Part shown: positions 5,770 through 6,790 of the stretch, piece by piece | Numbering within the stretch: position 1 is the stretch's first letter | How the letters are laid out: every line of letters begins with the position of its first letter | Assembly (NCBI GenBank): GCA_031283015.1 | Contig: JAITCQ010000069.1 | Coordinates: 1 to 6,790, forward strand | Length of the DNA: 6,790 nt | Reading direction: 5' to 3' | From: Candidatus Methanoplasma sp. | Lineage (GTDB): Archaea; Thermoplasmatota; Thermoplasmata; Methanomassiliicoccales; Methanomethylophilaceae | Translations under genes and position numbers: made by a program | Notes under the pieces: generated by a model | Databases searched by the model: none | What the model saw: only the letters and a program-made list of their open reading frames with translations | What the model was told of the DNA's origin: nothing

Positions 5770-5789
5770 CGGCGGCATCGGACCCGCCG
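5770..5789. other. GC-rich inverted repeat upstream of the gltX promoter
   Basis: CGGCGG and CCGCCG form a perfect 6-bp stem with an 8-nt loop (CATCGGAC). It lies about 26 bp before the gltX TATA box, in otherwise AT-rich DNA. It could be an operator, but no regulator site is recognised. Confidence 0.35.
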
Positions 5790-5814
5790 GATCCACGCAC
5801 AGCCACTGAACAGC

Positions 5815-5822
5815 ATAAATAT
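5815..5822 (+). promoter_or_regulatory. Archaeal TATA box of gltX
   Basis: ATAAATAT is centred about 25-26 nt upstream of the ATG at 5843, so transcription should begin at or next to the start codon. No Shine-Dalgarno site precedes the ATG, consistent with a leaderless mRNA. Confidence 0.6.
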
Positions 5823-5842
5823 CCGAAGCCGAATGTGCAGTC

Positions 5843-6790
5843 ATGGCGGATGACCGCGCCGAGGCGCTCATTAGAAAATACGCATTGCAGAACGCGGTGT
5901 TCTTTAAAGGAACTGCGAACCCCAAGGCCGTCGTGGGGAAGGTGCTCGGCGAGAATCCCGAATACAGGAGCAGGGCGGGGGAGATGACCCCGCTGATAGA
6001 GTCGATCGTCTCCGACATCAACAAAATGTCTCCCGAGGATCAGGTCAAGGCGCTTGAAACGATCGATCCGTCGCTGCTCTCCAAGGAGAAGAAGGAGAGG
6101 GTCCATCTGCTCCCGGAGCTGAAGGACGCCGTTGAAGGCAAAGTGGTGATGAGGATTGCCCCAGGGCCTTCCGGACCGTTGCACATCGGGCACACACGCG
6201 TGTCGATACTCAACGACGAATATGTCAAAAGATACAACGGCAGGCTGATAGCGAGATACGAGGACACAAATCCGGAGAAGATCGATCCCGACGCGTACAA
6301 GATGATACCGGAGGACCTGGATTGGCTGGGCGTGAAGATCCACGAGAACATAGTGCAGTCGGATAGATTTGAGATATATTACGACATGACGAAGAAGCTC
6401 ATCGAGATGGGCAAAGCGTACGTCTGCACATGCAACGGGGACGTCTGGAGGGACCTGAAGGAGGAAAAGAGGGAGTGCCCCTGCCGTAACCTTGCGGTCA
6501 ATGAGCAGATGGAAAGGTACGACAGATTCCTCAACGGCGAGTACGGGGAAGGAGAGGCCGTCGCCGTCGTGAAGACGGACATCGCCCATCCGAATCCGGC
6601 CGTAAGGGACTTCGTCGCCCTCAGGATCGTGGATCATCCGCATCCGAGAACGGGAACGAGATACAGATCATACCCGATGATGAACCTGTCCGTGGCGATA
6701 GATGACAACCTTCTGGGCGTGACGCACGTGATAAGAGGGAAGGACCATCTCAACAACACGCTCAGACAGGAGTATATCTTCGATTATTTC
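5843..6790 (+). CDS. gltX: Glutamyl-tRNA synthetase (archaeal type), 3'-truncated by window edge
   Basis: This class I synthetase charges tRNA(Glu) with glutamate. In archaea the same enzyme usually also charges tRNA(Gln), and GatDE then amidates the product; that is family knowledge, not seen here. The frame is open for 316 codons to the window end, so the 3' part with the KMSKS loop and anticodon-binding domain is missing. Residues 1-100 are the archaeal/eukaryotic-type N-terminal extension. The catalytic core starts with RIAPGPSGPLHIGHTR, with HIGH at 114-117. RYEDTNPEKIDPDAY follows, then a zinc knuckle with Cys195, Cys197, Cys212 and Cys214 (CTC...CPC), and RGKDHL near residue 298. The ATG at 5843 is chosen because the TATA box at 5815-5822 predicts a leaderless start there; the nearby GTG at 5835 is out of frame. 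Archaeal GlnRS is not expected, so GluRS is the firm choice. The long open frame on the opposite strand (5720-6643) is a shadow. Confidence 0.96.
   Translation, partial: MADDRAEALIRKYALQNAVFFKGTANPKAVVGKVLGENPEYRSRAGEMTPLIESIVSDINKMSPEDQVKALETIDPSLLSKEKKERVHLLPELKDAVEGKVVMRIAPGPSGPLHIGHTRVSILNDEYVKRYNGRLIARYEDTNPEKIDPDAYKMIPEDLDWLGVKIHENIVQSDRFEIYYDMTKKLIEMGKAYVCTCNGDVWRDLKEEKRECPCRNLAVNEQMERYDRFLNGEYGEGEAVAVVKTDIAHPNPAVRDFVALRIVDHPHPRTGTRYRSYPMMNLSVAIDDNLLGVTHVIRGKDHLNNTLRQEYIFDYF

Noticed and set aside
5610..5842. Possible tRNA or CRISPR remnant in the divergent gap
   Set aside because: There is no T-loop GGTTCRANNCC, no acceptor-stem pairing and no repeated units. Only the G-tract, short dyads and promoters are visible.
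5720..6643. Minus-strand open frame of 307 codons
   Set aside because: It is antisense to gltX, which has HIGH, the zinc knuckle and RGKDHL. The antisense product matches nothing and is histidine- and arginine-rich in a shadow-like way.

Overview
The window looks like chromosomal DNA from a methanogen-like euryarchaeon, most plausibly of the Thermoplasmata/Methanomassiliicoccales type. That placement is an inference. The support is an archaeal Trm1, an archaeal-type glutamyl-tRNA synthetase with a CxC...CxC zinc knuckle, an archaeal-branch UbiD decarboxylase, TATA boxes about 25 nt upstream of start codons, and several apparently leaderless genes. Coding sequence is GC-rich and the intergenic gaps are AT-rich. 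No 16S gene or other decisive marker is present, so the lineage stays tentative.

Layout from left to right. (1) 1-903 (+) is the 3' three quarters of trm1, the tRNA G26 dimethyltransferase, cut by the window edge. (2) 981-2240 (+) is a stand-alone AAA_14/DUF4143 ATPase with a PD-(D/E)XK-like C-terminal domain and its own promoter. (3) 2241-2624 is a 384-bp gap with no large gene. It holds a TATA box, a good Shine-Dalgarno site and a 48-codon lysine-rich ORF. The stop of this ORF overlaps, as ATGA, the start of a 32-codon aromatic-rich ORF; the two could also be one 80-residue protein joined by a -1 frameshift. (4) 2625-3929 (+) is full-length purA with a TTG start. (5) 3934-5214 (-) is a full-length UbiD-family decarboxylase, convergent with purA across only 4 bp. 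(6) 5289-5609 (-) is a minimal MNT-type nucleotidyltransferase with no HEPN partner in view. (7) 5610-5842 is a divergent intergenic region with an 11-G homopolymer, a GC-rich hairpin and the gltX promoter. (8) 5843 to the end (+) is gltX, cut by the right edge before its KMSKS region.

Most genes are housekeeping: tRNA modification and charging, AMP synthesis, and probably isoprenoid synthesis through the archaeal mevalonate route. Each seems to have its own promoter, and there is no clear multi-gene operon. The accessory-like elements are the ATPase and the solitary nucleotidyltransferase. I see no mobile element, CRISPR array, rRNA or tRNA, and no convincing new multi-gene system. The least explained piece is the small overlapping ORF pair before purA.
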